Shown here: positions 42,233 through 51,392 of the stretch, in pieces
How the letters are laid out: each line of letters starts with the position of its first letter
Position numbering within the stretch: the stretch's first letter is position 1
Source: JAKAWQ01 sp963840545
Lineage (GTDB): Bacteria; Pseudomonadota; Alphaproteobacteria; Acetobacterales; Acetobacteraceae
Length of the DNA stretch: 64,000 nt
Reading direction: 5' to 3'
Assembly (NCBI GenBank): GCA_963840545.1
Contig: CAWIZE010000010.1
Span: 186,001-250,000, forward strand
The notes under the pieces: generated by a model
The model's input: only the letters and a program-made list of their open reading frames with translations
Told to the model about the DNA's origin: nothing
Databases searched by the model: none
Program-made: the position numbers and the translations under genes

Positions 42233-44671
42233 ATGGCAAAATCCGCCGCGCCGGTGCGCTGGTTTTCCACGCTTGGCCTTGGCGACGTCCCCGAGGTGGG
42301 AGGCAAGAACGCCTCGCTCGGCGAGCTGGCGAGCCGGCTCGGCGCGGCCGGCGTGCGGGTGCCGAACGGCTTCGCGCTCACCGCGAGCCTCTATCGCGAT
42401 GCGCTGACGGATGCGGATGCCTGGCCGAGATTGCATGCGCTGCTCGATCCGCTCGACATCACGGATGTTGCGGCGCTGGCGCGCGCGGCGGAGGAGGCGC
42501 GGGCGATCGTGTACGCGGCGACCGGCACGGAGGCGATGCGCGCGCTGGTCGCCGAGGCGTACGCGAAGCTCGAGGCGGAGTATGGCCGCGGGACGGCGGT
42601 TGCGGTGCGCAGTTCCGCGACCGCCGAGGATCTGCCGAACGCGAGCTTCGCCGGCCAGCATGAGAGCTATCTGAACGTCGCCGGGCCGGACGATGTGTTC
42701 GAGGCCTGCCGCCATTGCTTTGCCTCCCTGTTCACGGATCGCGGCATCGTCTATCGCGCCAATAACGGGTTCGACCATTTCAAGGTCGCGCTGTCGGTGG
42801 GGGTGATGAAGATGGTGCGCTCCGATCGGGCGTCGAGCGGGGTGATCTTCACCCTCGACACCAAATCCGGCTTTCGCGACGTGGTCTTCGTCACCGGCTC
42901 CTACGGCCTTGGCGAGAACGTCGTGCAGGGCAACGTCGATCCGGACGAGTTCTACGTGCACAAGCCGACCTTTCGGGCCGGCCACAGGGCCGTGCTGCAG
43001 CGCACGCTCGGCGGCAAGCAGCGGACCATGGTGCTGGCCCCCGGCCATGTCGGGGCGAGCACCGCAGACGAGGAAACCCGGCCCGAGCTTCGCGGCCGTT
43101 TCTGCCTCACCGATCGCGAGGTGCTAACGCTCGCCGACACCGCGATCCGCATCGAGGACCATTACTCCGCCGCGGCGGGCCGGCCGGAGCCGATGGATAT
43201 CGAGTGGGCGAAGGATGCGGTGGACGGAGAACTTTATATCGTGCAGGCGCGTCCGGAAACGGTGGCATCGCGCAAGCCGGCCGGGATGCTCGAGACGTAC
43301 ACGCTGCGGGAAGCAGCGCGGCCCCTGGTCACCGGCAAGTCCGTGGGCGAGAAGATCGCCGCGGGCACGGTGCGGATCGTCCGCGATGTCGGCGATCTCG
43401 GCCGGTTCCGCCCGGGCGAGGTGCTCGTCGCGCCGGAGACCCGCCCGGACTGGGAGCCGGTGATGAAGACCGCCGGTGCGATCGTCACCGACCATGGCGG
43501 GCGGACCTGCCATGCCGCGATCGTGGCGCGCGAGCTCGGCGTGCCGGCGGTGGTCGGCGCCGGGGACGCGACGGCCCGGCTCGCGAGCGGTGAGGCCGTC
43601 ACCGTTTCCTGCGCCGGCGGCGAAACGGGCGCGGTCTATGCCGGCACGCTGGCCTTCGACGTGGCGCGTGTCGATGCGCGGAGCCTGGCGATGCCGCGGA
43701 CCGCGATCATGGTCAATCTCGGCAATCCGGAGCTCGCCTTCCGCACCGCCATGATGCCGAACTCCGGCGTCGGGCTGGCGCGCATGGAGTTCATCATCAG
43801 CGAGCATATCGGCATTCATCCGATGGCGCTGGTGCATCCCGAGCGGGTGGCGGCGGCGGACCTGGCGCGCATCGCCGCGCTGGCCCGTGCCGATTCGTCA
43901 GCGACGGAATTCTTCGTGCGCACGCTGGCGGAGGGCGTCGGCACCATCGCGGCCGCGTTCTGGCCGAAGCCCGTGATCATCCGGCTCTCGGACTTCAAGA
44001 CCAACGAGTATGCGCAGCTGACCGGCGGCGCTCCGTTCGAGCCCAAGGAAGCCAACCCGATGCTCGGATTTCGCGGTGCCTCGCGCTACGCCCATCCGGC
44101 GTATGCGGAGGGGTTCGCGCTGGAATGCGCGGCGCTGCGGCGAGTGCGCGAGGACATGGGCCTCACCAACCTCGTGGTGATGGTGCCGTTCTGCCGCCGC
44201 GTCGAGGAGGCGAGGAGGGTGATCGCCGAGCTCGCCAGGCACGGGCTCAAGCGCGGCGAGGGCGGGCTCGAGATCTATGTGATGTGCGAGATCCCCAACA
44301 ACGTCATTCAGGTCGATTGTTTCGCCGACGTGTTCGACGGGTTCTCGATCGGCTCCAACGACCTGACCCAGCTCACGCTCGGCGTCGATCGCGATTCCGA
44401 CATCGTCGCCTTCGATTTCGATGAGCGCGACCCGGGAATGCTGGAGATGTTGCGGCTGGCGGTGACCGGCGCGCAACGCAATGGCCGCAAGGTCGGGATC
44501 TGCGGCGAGGCGCCGGCGAACTATCCGGAGATCGCCCGTTTCCTGAGCGGGCTCGGCATCGATTCGATCAGCGTCAATCCGTCGAGCCTCCTGCGCACCA
44601 TCGCAGTGGTGTGCGCCGCCGAGGAGCTCGAGCCGCCGGCGAAGCGGGCCAATGTCGCGGCGGGGGAATAG
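42233..44671 (+). CDS. ppsA: Phosphoenolpyruvate synthase
   Basis: 812 residues from the ATG at 42233 (GGAGGGAACG site). It converts pyruvate and ATP to PEP, AMP and phosphate. The ATP-grasp N-terminal half has GGKNASLGELASRLG and AVRSSATAEDLPNASFAG. The phosphohistidine swivel domain holds IVTDHGGRTCHAAIVARELG (His ~425), and the PEP-binding barrel has VIIRLSDFKTNEYAQLTGG and FSIGSNDLTQLTLGVDRDS. Size is normal. With pfkB it gives an upper/lower glycolysis pair. A GC-rich hairpin cluster follows. Confidence 0.95.
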   Translation: MAKSAAPVRWFSTLGLGDVPEVGGKNASLGELASRLGAAGVRVPNGFALTASLYRDALTDADAWPRLHALLDPLDITDVAALARAAEEARAIVYAATGTEAMRALVAEAYAKLEAEYGRGTAVAVRSSATAEDLPNASFAGQHESYLNVAGPDDVFEACRHCFASLFTDRGIVYRANNGFDHFKVALSVGVMKMVRSDRASSGVIFTLDTKSGFRDVVFVTGSYGLGENVVQGNVDPDEFYVHKPTFRAGHRAVLQRTLGGKQRTMVLAPGHVGASTADEETRPELRGRFCLTDREVLTLADTAIRIEDHYSAAAGRPEPMDIEWAKDAVDGELYIVQARPETVASRKPAGMLETYTLREAARPLVTGKSVGEKIAAGTVRIVRDVGDLGRFRPGEVLVAPETRPDWEPVMKTAGAIVTDHGGRTCHAAIVARELGVPAVVGAGDATARLASGEAVTVSCAGGETGAVYAGTLAFDVARVDARSLAMPRTAIMVNLGNPELAFRTAMMPNSGVGLARMEFIISEHIGIHPMALVHPERVAAADLARIAALARADSSATEFFVRTLAEGVGTIAAAFWPKPVIIRLSDFKTNEYAQLTGGAPFEPKEANPMLGFRGASRYAHPAYAEGFALECAALRRVREDMGLTNLVVMVPFCRRVEEARRVIAELARHGLKRGEGGLEIYVMCEIPNNVIQVDCFADVFDGFSIGSNDLTQLTLGVDRDSDIVAFDFDERDPGMLEMLRLAVTGAQRNGRKVGICGEAPANYPEIARFLSGLGIDSISVNPSSLLRTIAVVCAAEELEPPAKRANVAAGE

Positions 44672-44780
44672 GACCGGCGATGCGCTCGTTCGCTGGAGGG
44701 GTGAGGCCGCGCACCGCGGCGCGTGCCGGGCTTCGCGAGGAGGGATTGCCGCGCGGGCCGCAATGAGAGCGGGTGGGGGT

Positions 44781-44840
44781 CTGGGGCCCCAGGCCCCAGT
44801 GGGGTGCAGGGGCGAAGCCCCTGCGGGGGGGCGTCGGCCC
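44781..44840. terminator. Three consecutive GC-rich hairpins between ppsA and trpE
   Basis: CTGGGGCC/GGCCCCAG (44781-44799), GCAGGGGC/GCCCCTGC (44806-44824) and a third GGGGGC/GCCCCC pair (to ~44840) form stem-loops between the convergent ppsA and trpE genes. The text GGGTCTGGGGCCCCAGGCCC resembles a dispersed GC-rich element of this lineage. They probably terminate both genes, although no T-run is seen. Confidence 0.6.
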
Positions 44841-44858
44841 CCAACTCCGTAGTCTCGG

Positions 44859-44880
44859 CCTTATCCTTATCCTTATCCTT
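44859..44880. repeat. 6-bp tandem repeat over the trpE stop codon
   Basis: CCTTAT is repeated three times plus CCTT. Read leftwards it gives GGATAA repeats, so three TAA stops lie in frame one after another at the end of trpE. Confidence 0.8.
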
Positions 44881-46385
44881 TCAGGGCGGCGAAGCGGATG
44901 GCTTCCTCGGCGGCGCGGAGCAGGGCGCGGGCCTTGTGGCGGGTTTCCTCGGTACTCCGATTCGGGGTCGGAATCGGCGACCACGCCGCCGCCGGCCTGC
45001 ACGTAGAGCGTGCCGTCCTTGATGACGGCGGTGCGCAGCGCGATGCAGGTGTCCATGGTGCCGTTGGCGGCGAAGTAGCCGATGCAGCCGCCATAGATGC
45101 CGCGGCGTTCGGGCTCCAGCTCCTCGATGATCTGCATCGCCCGGACTTTGGGCGCGCCGGTGAGCGTGCCGGCGGGGAAGCCCGCGATCAGGGCGTCGAG
45201 CGCGTCGAGGTTTTCGGCGAGCCTGCCCTCGACATTGGAGGAGATGTGCATGACGTGGCTGAAGCGTTCGACGACGAATTTTTCCGTGACCTTGACCGTG
45301 CCGATCTCGGCGACGCGCCCGACATCGTTGCGCCCGAGATCGAGCAGCATGAGGTGCTCGGCGCGTTCCTTGGGATCGCCGAGAAGCTCGGCCTCGAGGC
45401 GGAGGTCTTCCTCGCGCGTGGCGCCGCGCGGGCGGGTGCCGGCGAGCGGGCGGAGCGTCACCATGCCCTCGCGCAGGCGGACGAGGATTTCCGGGCTCGA
45501 GCCGGCGACGGCGAAGCTGCCGAAGTCGAGGAAGAAGAGGAACGGGGAGGGGTTGATGCGGCGGAGCGCGCGGTAGAAGGCGAAGGGGGGCAGCGCGAAG
45601 GGAAGGGAAAAGCGCTGGCTCGGGACGATCTGGAAGGCGTCGCCGGCGTAGATGTATTCCTTCATCCGCCGGACGACGGAAAGGAATTCCTCCTTCGACA
45701 GGTTCGAGGTTGGGGCAGGGGGTGGCGGGAGGGAGACGGGTGGATCGGGATGCGGGAGGGGCCGTTCGAGGGCAGAGGCGGCTTCGGCCAGCAGGGCGTG
45801 GGCGTTTTCCCAGGCGGCATCGGATGAGATGTCGGGGTCGGGATAGACGGGCGCGGCGAGGGTGAGGTCGGCGTTGACGTTGTCGAAGATGGCGAAGAGG
45901 GTCGGGCGGACGAGGAGGGCCTGGGGCAGGCCGAGCCGGTCCGCGTTCTTCGCCGGCAGCCGCTCCATCAGCCGCACCATGTCGTAGCCGAGATAGCCGA
46001 CGAGGCCGCCGGTCATCGGCGGCAGGTGCGGCGGCACCTCGAGGCGGGTCTCGGCGATCAGCGCGCGCAGGGATTCGAGCGCGGGGCGCGGATCGGGCTC
46101 AAAGGCGTGCGGCGCGGCGCTGGCGTGGCGGTTGATCTCGGCCGTGCCGTCGCGGCAGCGCCAGATCAGGTCGGGGCGCATGCCGATGATCGAATAGCGG
46201 CCGCGCGCGGCGCCGCCCTCGATGCTTTCGAGCAGGAAGGAAAAGGGCTTTCCGTGCGCGAGCTTGAGGAAGGCGGCGACCGGGGTTTCGAGATCGGCGA
46301 CGCCGCGCGACCAGACGAGCGTGCCCCGACCTTCGGCGTAGGCCGCATGGAAAGCGGCGAAGCCCGGCGGGGCGAGCACGTTCAT
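44873..46385 (-). CDS. trpE: Anthranilate synthase component I, with a late +1 frameshift
   Basis: From the ATG at 46385, ~480 residues are clearly TrpE. The N-terminal Trp-binding motif LLESIEGGAARGRYS, GDAFQIVPSQRF, PFLFFLDFGSFAVAGSSPE and the chorismate-site GGCIGYFAANGTMDT are present. Near the end, at 44951, one extra C (TAC-C-GAG) shifts the frame. Removing it restores EETRHKARALLRAAEEAIRF and the stop at 44873 (503 residues). As an essential biosynthetic gene it is unlikely to be dead, so this may be a sequencing error. It lies 22 bp after ppiD on the same strand and 7.6 kb from trpG. Confidence 0.9.
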
Positions 46386-46407
46386 CGGCGGGAGGCTCCT
46401 TGGTTTC

Positions 46408-48300
46408 TCATGGCTGGGCGAGCTGCTGGACGGCGGCGACGTTGATGCGCGGGTGGGCGCGGGCGCGCAAGGCGGCGAGCAGCCCCTGCTCGAGGTCGGA
46501 GGCGATGCTGCGCGCGAGCTGGTCGCGCATCTGGCCGTAGCCGATCGGGTCGGAGGCGGCGGTCGGGTCGGCGATCGCCATCAGCTCGGCGGTGACGAAG
46601 CCGTCCGCCGTCTCGACCATCGTCGCCTTGTGGAGCGCGAGCTGGAAGAGCGGGCCGAGAAGCTGCGCGGGCACGCCGGGGGCCGGCGCGTCGCGCCGGG
46701 TGGGCGGCAGGATGGTTGCCGAGAGACCCTCGGCGGCGGCCGCGTCGGCGAGCGGCGTGCCCTGGTTCGCCGCCACCATCAGCTGCGTCGCCATCCGGTT
46801 CTGCTCGGTCCGCTGCGCCTGCGCGGTCCAGTCCGCCAGGACCTTGTCCTTGACGGCGTCATAGGGCTGGACGTGCGGCTTGGTGACCGTTTGCACCTGG
46901 AGCGCGTAGTAGGAATTGTCCGGGCCCTGCACGACGCTCGCCACCTGGTTCGGCGCCTGCGCGAACGCCGCCTTGATGACGGCCTTGCGGAGCGCGTCCG
47001 AGCCGGGGATGGGGGCGGGATTGCCCGCCTCCGTGAGTTCCGCCGCATCGAGCGTGCCGGTGAGCCCGACGAGGCCGAGATCGCCGGGCAGCTTCTCGAG
47101 GTTTGGCTCGGCGGCGACCGCGTCCTCGAAGCCGGTGACGCGCTTGAAGACCAGGCCGACCGCTTGCTGGCGGGCGAGGGCCTGTTCCAGCGCCGGCTCG
47201 GCCTCGGCAAAGCTCACGTTCGCGCCCGGGGTGATGGCGGTGACTTCGAGCACGTGCCAGCCGAGCGGGGTCTGGAGCGGGCCGGTGACGCTGTCCGGCG
47301 GGGCGGCGAACACGGCCTTGGCGAGTGCCGGGTCCGGGAACTCCGCGGGCAGGGCATCGGCGAGCGAGACGGCGGAGGCGCCGGCGTCGGTCGCGGCCTG
47401 CTGCATCTCCGCCCAGCTCGCCCCCGTCCGCCAGCGCGCGGCGAGCGCTGCCGCTTTCGCCTGGTCGGGCGCCAGGAGGATCTCGGCCGAGCGGCGCTCG
47501 GGCTTGTTGTAGTCCGCCTGGCGCTGGGCGTAGGCGGCCTGGAGCGCCGATAGGGGCACCGTCTGGCTCTTGGCGAGCATGTCGGGCGAGAGGACCACGA
47601 GGCGGATCCGGCGGTATTCCGGGGTGCTGAAGGTGGCCGGGTTGTTCGCCCACCAGCGCTTCAGGACGGCCTCGTCCGGGGGGTTCGGCGCGGGGGCGGC
47701 GGCGAACGGGAGAAAAACGGCGGCGGCGGTGCGCGTCTCGCCCTGGAAGGCGAAGAGCGGCGCGGTCAGGGTGGCGGGCGCGTCGGCGCCGACGCCGATC
47801 GCGTCGAGCAGCTGGCTCTGGCCGAGGTCCTGGCGCATCAGCGAGAGGAACTGTCCCTCGCTCAGGCTGTTCGCGGCCAGCAGCTGCTGGAAGCGGGCAT
47901 GGTCGAAGGCGCCGTTGGGGCCCTGGAAGGCCGGCATCGCGAAGACTGCCTGGCGGAGGGCGGGGTCCGGGACGACGAGGCCGAGCCGGTCGACCTCCGC
48001 GCCGATCGCCGCCTGGGTGATCAGGCGCTCCACGACCTGCTGGGCGATGAGGGAGCGCATCTGCGCGCTCGGCTGCTGGCCGTTGGGCATCGCCTGGCTC
48101 ACCCGCTCGAGCTCGCGCTGGTACGCGTCCTCTGCGGCCGCCGGCTCGATCCGCTGTCCGGCGACATGGGCGATCGCGGTGTCGGTGCCGACATTGCGCA
48201 GCATGTCGCCGACGCCCCAGCCCATGAACGCGACCACCAGCACCCCGAAGAGGATGCGCGCGAACCAGTTGCCGAGATGATGGCGGATGAAGGAAAGCAT
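46408..48300 (-). CDS. ppiD: Membrane-anchored peptidyl-prolyl isomerase / periplasmic chaperone (PpiD/SurA type)
   Basis: 630 residues from the ATG at 48300. An N-terminal membrane helix (WFARILFGVLVVAFMGWGVG) anchors a long periplasmic part with a SurA_N-type chaperone region (IAHVAGQRIEPAAAEDAYQR) and a parvulin-like domain near residues 270-360 (RRSAEILLAPDQAKAAALAA). It assists folding of outer-membrane and secreted proteins. It heads the leftward ppiD-trpE pair, an arrangement common in Rhodospirillales. Its start faces tpiA across a 113-bp divergent region. Confidence 0.87.
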   Translation of the reverse strand: MLSFIRHHLGNWFARILFGVLVVAFMGWGVGDMLRNVGTDTAIAHVAGQRIEPAAAEDAYQRELERVSQAMPNGQQPSAQMRSLIAQQVVERLITQAAIGAEVDRLGLVVPDPALRQAVFAMPAFQGPNGAFDHARFQQLLAANSLSEGQFLSLMRQDLGQSQLLDAIGVGADAPATLTAPLFAFQGETRTAAAVFLPFAAAPAPNPPDEAVLKRWWANNPATFSTPEYRRIRLVVLSPDMLAKSQTVPLSALQAAYAQRQADYNKPERRSAEILLAPDQAKAAALAARWRTGASWAEMQQAATDAGASAVSLADALPAEFPDPALAKAVFAAPPDSVTGPLQTPLGWHVLEVTAITPGANVSFAEAEPALEQALARQQAVGLVFKRVTGFEDAVAAEPNLEKLPGDLGLVGLTGTLDAAELTEAGNPAPIPGSDALRKAVIKAAFAQAPNQVASVVQGPDNSYYALQVQTVTKPHVQPYDAVKDKVLADWTAQAQRTEQNRMATQLMVAANQGTPLADAAAAEGLSATILPPTRRDAPAPGVPAQLLGPLFQLALHKATMVETADGFVTAELMAIADPTAASDPIGYGQMRDQLARSIASDLEQGLLAALRARAHPRINVAAVQQLAQP

Positions 48301-48413
48301 GGTCCTCCCGGAGCCAGGGAGCCGGGCCCCCCACCATAGGGAGACGCGGTCCGGTTTGTCAGTATCCCCGCTCGGTCCCGATGGGAAGCCGGTTGGGAAG
48401 AAGGAGAAGGCGG

Positions 48414-49151
48414 ATGCCGATGCTGGTGGTGGGGAACTGGAAGATGCACGGCCTCGGCGCAGAGGCGGCCGCGCTGGCCCGGGAGGTGAGGGCGGGGGCG
48501 GGGGGCGCGCACGCGGTTCTCGTGGTCTGCCCGCCCTTCACCCGGATCGCCGCCGTGGCTGCCATCCTCGCGGATTCCGCGGTCGGGATCGGCGGCCAGG
48601 ACTGCCACCCTGAGCCGGCGGGGCCGCATACCGGGGACATCTCGGCGCCGATGCTGCGCGACGCCGGCGCCGGCTTCGTGATCCTCGGCCATTCCGAGCG
48701 CCGCGCCGCCTATGGCGAGACCGACGCGCTGGTGCGGGCGAAGGCGCAGGCCGCGGCGCGGGCGGGCCTCACGCCGATTGTCTGCGTCGGCGAGGACGAA
48801 GCCGAGCGCGCGGCGGGGCGGGCGGAGGGGACGGTGGCGGGCCAGCTCGCCGGCAGCCTGCCGGAGGATTTTTCCGGGGTTGTCGCCTATGAGCCGATCT
48901 GGGCGATCGGCTCGGGGCACACACCGGAGGCGGACGAGATCGTGGCCATGCACGCCCTGATCCGCGCCCGGCTCCTCGCCGCCTTCGGGCCGGCCGGGAG
49001 GAGCGTGCCCATCCTCTATGGCGGCTCGGTCAAGCCGGACAATGCCTGCCACATTCTCGGCCTGGCCGAGGTGGGCGGCGGGCTGATCGGCGGGGCAAGC
49101 CTCGTCGCCGCCGAGTTCCTGGCGATCGCCGCGGCCGCGCCCGGGACGTAG
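48414..49151 (+). CDS. tpiA: Triosephosphate isomerase
   Basis: 245 residues from the ATG at 48414 (AAGGAGAAGG site). It interconverts DHAP and glyceraldehyde-3-phosphate. The active-site set is complete: Asn/Lys in VVGNWKMHG, His in ILGHSERRAAYGE, Glu in AYEPIWAIGSGHTP and the phosphate loop YGGSVKPDNA. Length is normal. A longer frame from 48381 is not needed. An irregular repeat tract separates it from secG. Confidence 0.97.
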   Translation: MPMLVVGNWKMHGLGAEAAALAREVRAGAGGAHAVLVVCPPFTRIAAVAAILADSAVGIGGQDCHPEPAGPHTGDISAPMLRDAGAGFVILGHSERRAAYGETDALVRAKAQAAARAGLTPIVCVGEDEAERAAGRAEGTVAGQLAGSLPEDFSGVVAYEPIWAIGSGHTPEADEIVAMHALIRARLLAAFGPAGRSVPILYGGSVKPDNACHILGLAEVGGGLIGGASLVAAEFLAIAAAAPGT

Positions 49152-49197
49152 CCGAGTTGCCCGCACTTTCCAGCCCCGGCGCACTCGACTAGAAGCC

Positions 49198-49262
49198 GTC
49201 CGGCGGGGCGCGAGCCCGGGGCACGAGACCGGGGCACGAGCGCACGAGCCCGGGGCACGAGA
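49198..49262. repeat. Irregular tandem repeats of GCCCGGGGCACGAG
   Basis: Three or four imperfect copies of GCCCGGGGCACGAG lie between tpiA and secG. The tract shows no coding potential. Confidence 0.7.
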
Positions 49263-49270
49263 TAGGGGTG

Positions 49271-49681
49271 ATGACGACCATTCTTCTGATCGTCGAGCTT
49301 TTTGTGACGCTGGCGCTGATCGGCATCGTCCTGATCCAGCGCAGCGAGGGCGGAGGCCTGGGCATCGGCGGCTCCCAGGGCATGGGCAGCTTCATGAGCG
49401 GGCGCGGCACGGCCAACCTGCTCACCCGCACCACCGCCATCCTGGCGACCATTTTCATGGCGCTCGCGCTGGCGCTCGGGGTCCTCAATCGGGGCGGGGG
49501 GGCGGGATCGATCCTGAATGCCCCGCCGGCGCCGACGACCACCGCGCCGGGCGCCGCGCTGCCCGCCGCTCCGGGGAGCCAGGCGCCGCTGCGGCCCGGC
49601 TCCCTGCCTTCCCCCGGGGCGGTTCCCGGGCCTGTCCCGGCGCCGGGCCTGCCGGCCGGGCCGAGCGTGCCGACGAAGTAG
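49271..49681 (+). CDS. secG: Protein translocase subunit SecG
   Basis: 136 residues from the ATG at 49271 (a GTG at 49268 directly precedes it). Two membrane helices flank the conserved cytoplasmic loop: ILLIVELFVTLALIGIVLIQ, then RSEGGGLGIGGSQGMGSFMS, then ILATIFMALALALGVL. SecG assists SecYE and SecA in protein export. The C-terminus is an alphaproteobacterial Pro/Ala-rich extension. Its stop codon lies in a duplicated 15-bp unit (49670-49699). Confidence 0.93.
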   Translation: MTTILLIVELFVTLALIGIVLIQRSEGGGLGIGGSQGMGSFMSGRGTANLLTRTTAILATIFMALALALGVLNRGGGAGSILNAPPAPTTTAPGAALPAAPGSQAPLRPGSLPSPGAVPGPVPAPGLPAGPSVPTK

Positions 49682-49699
49682 GGGCCGACGAAATAGGCG
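49670..49699. repeat. 15-bp duplication spanning the secG stop codon
   Basis: CCGACGAAGTAGGGG is followed directly by CCGACGAAATAGGCG, so two TAG stops lie in frame 15 bp apart. Confidence 0.75.
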
Positions 49700-49760
49700 G
49701 GTCCGACCTGCGGCGAGACGGGTTCACCGGACTCGGCCTGCATGTGTATGATGGCGGCCC

Positions 49761-51392
49761 ATGACGCGGTTCGTGTTCGTTACCGGCGGCGTGGTCTCCT
49801 CGCTTGGCAAGGGCATCGCCACGGCGGCGCTCGGGGCACTCCTCCAGGCGCGCGGCTATTCGGTGCGCCTGCGCAAGCTCGACCCCTATCTCAATGTCGA
49901 TCCGGGGACGATGAGCCCCTATCAGCACGGCGAGGTGTACGTCACCGACGATGGGGCGGAGACCGACCTCGATCTCGGCCATTACGAGCGCTTCACCGGC
50001 GTCGCCGCCGGCCGCGCCGACAATGCGACCACCGGGCGGATCTATTCCGAGGTCATCGCGCGCGAGCGGCGGGGCGATTATCTCGGCGCCACCGTGCAGG
50101 TGATCCCGCACATCACGGACGCGATCAAGGAGACCATCCTCCGCGACACCGAGGGCGTCGATTTCGCGCTGGTCGAGATCGGCGGGACGGTCGGCGATAT
50201 CGAGAGCCTGCCGTTCCTCGAGGCGATCCGCCAGCTCGGCAACGAGCTCGGGCCCGCGGGCGCGATGATCGTCCACCTGACGCTGGTGCCGTTCATCCCC
50301 TCGTCGGGCGAGCTCAAGACCAAGCCGACGCAGCATTCGGTCAAGGAGCTGCTCAATGTCGGCATCCAGCCGCACATGCTGCTCTGCCGCTGCGACCGGC
50401 CGATCCCGCCGGCGGAGCGGCGCAAGATCGCGCTGTTCTGCAATATCCATCCCCAGGCGGTGATCCCGGCGCTCGATGCCGAGACGATCTACGCGGTGCC
50501 GCTCAACTATCACGCCGAGGGGATGGATCGCGAGCTGCTGCGGCATTTCGGGCTGCCGGCGGACCGGGGGCTCGATCTCTCGCGCTGGGAGCGGATCGTC
50601 GCCGCGGTGCAGGCGCCGGAGGGCGCGGTCAAGATCGCGGTGGTCGGCAAATATACGAACCTGCTCGACAGCTACAAATCGCTCGCCGAGGCGCTCGCCC
50701 ATGGCGGCATCGCCAATCGCGTGCGCGTCGAGCTCGACTGGGTGGACAGCCAGGTGTTCGAGCGGCCGAACGCGGTGGCCCAGCTCGAAGGCGTGCACGG
50801 CATTCTCGTTCCGGGCGGCTTCGGGGAACGCGGCACCGAGGGAAAAATCGCGGCGGTGCAGTTCGCGCGCGAGCGGAACGTGCCCTTCTTCGGCATCTGC
50901 TTCGGGATGCAGATGGCGGTGATCGAGGCGGCGCGGAACCTCGCCGGGCTGGGCGGCGCCTCCTCGACGGAGTTCGGGCCGTGCGAGGCGCCGGTGGTGG
51001 GCTTGCTCACCGAATGGGCGCGCGGCAACGAGATCGAGCGCCGCGTCGCGGGGGGCAATCTCGGCGGCACGATGCGGCTCGGCGCCTTTCCGGCCCTGCT
51101 TTCGGAGGGGTCGCTGGTGCGCCGGATCTATGGCGGGGCGGAACGGATCTCGGAGCGCCACCGGCACCGCTACGAGGTGAACATCCGCTATCGCGAGGTG
51201 CTCGAGGGCGCGGGCCTGCGCTTCTCCGGCATCTCGCCCGACGGCGTGCTGCCCGAGACCGTCGAGTATCCGGATCATCCCTGGTTCGTCGGCGTGCAGT
51301 ATCATCCGGAGCTGAAATCGAAGCCTTTTGCCCCGCATCCTTTGTTTCACGGCTTCGTCCGCGCGGCGGTGGCGCAGGCCCGCCTTGTCTGA
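49761..51392 (+). CDS. pyrG: CTP synthase
   Basis: 543 residues from the ATG at 49761. The N-terminal synthase domain (RFVFVTGGVVSSLGKGIATA; HGEVYVTDDGAETDLDLGHY) aminates UTP, and the C-terminal class I glutaminase supplies ammonia (Cys in FFGICFGMQMAVIEAARN; His/Glu in VQYHPELKSKP). Length is standard. The stop overlaps the likely kdsA start by 8 bp. The order secG-pyrG-kdsA-eno is typical for alphaproteobacteria. Confidence 0.98.
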   Translation: MTRFVFVTGGVVSSLGKGIATAALGALLQARGYSVRLRKLDPYLNVDPGTMSPYQHGEVYVTDDGAETDLDLGHYERFTGVAAGRADNATTGRIYSEVIARERRGDYLGATVQVIPHITDAIKETILRDTEGVDFALVEIGGTVGDIESLPFLEAIRQLGNELGPAGAMIVHLTLVPFIPSSGELKTKPTQHSVKELLNVGIQPHMLLCRCDRPIPPAERRKIALFCNIHPQAVIPALDAETIYAVPLNYHAEGMDRELLRHFGLPADRGLDLSRWERIVAAVQAPEGAVKIAVVGKYTNLLDSYKSLAEALAHGGIANRVRVELDWVDSQVFERPNAVAQLEGVHGILVPGGFGERGTEGKIAAVQFARERNVPFFGICFGMQMAVIEAARNLAGLGGASSTEFGPCEAPVVGLLTEWARGNEIERRVAGGNLGGTMRLGAFPALLSEGSLVRRIYGGAERISERHRHRYEVNIRYREVLEGAGLRFSGISPDGVLPETVEYPDHPWFVGVQYHPELKSKPFAPHPLFHGFVRAAVAQARLV

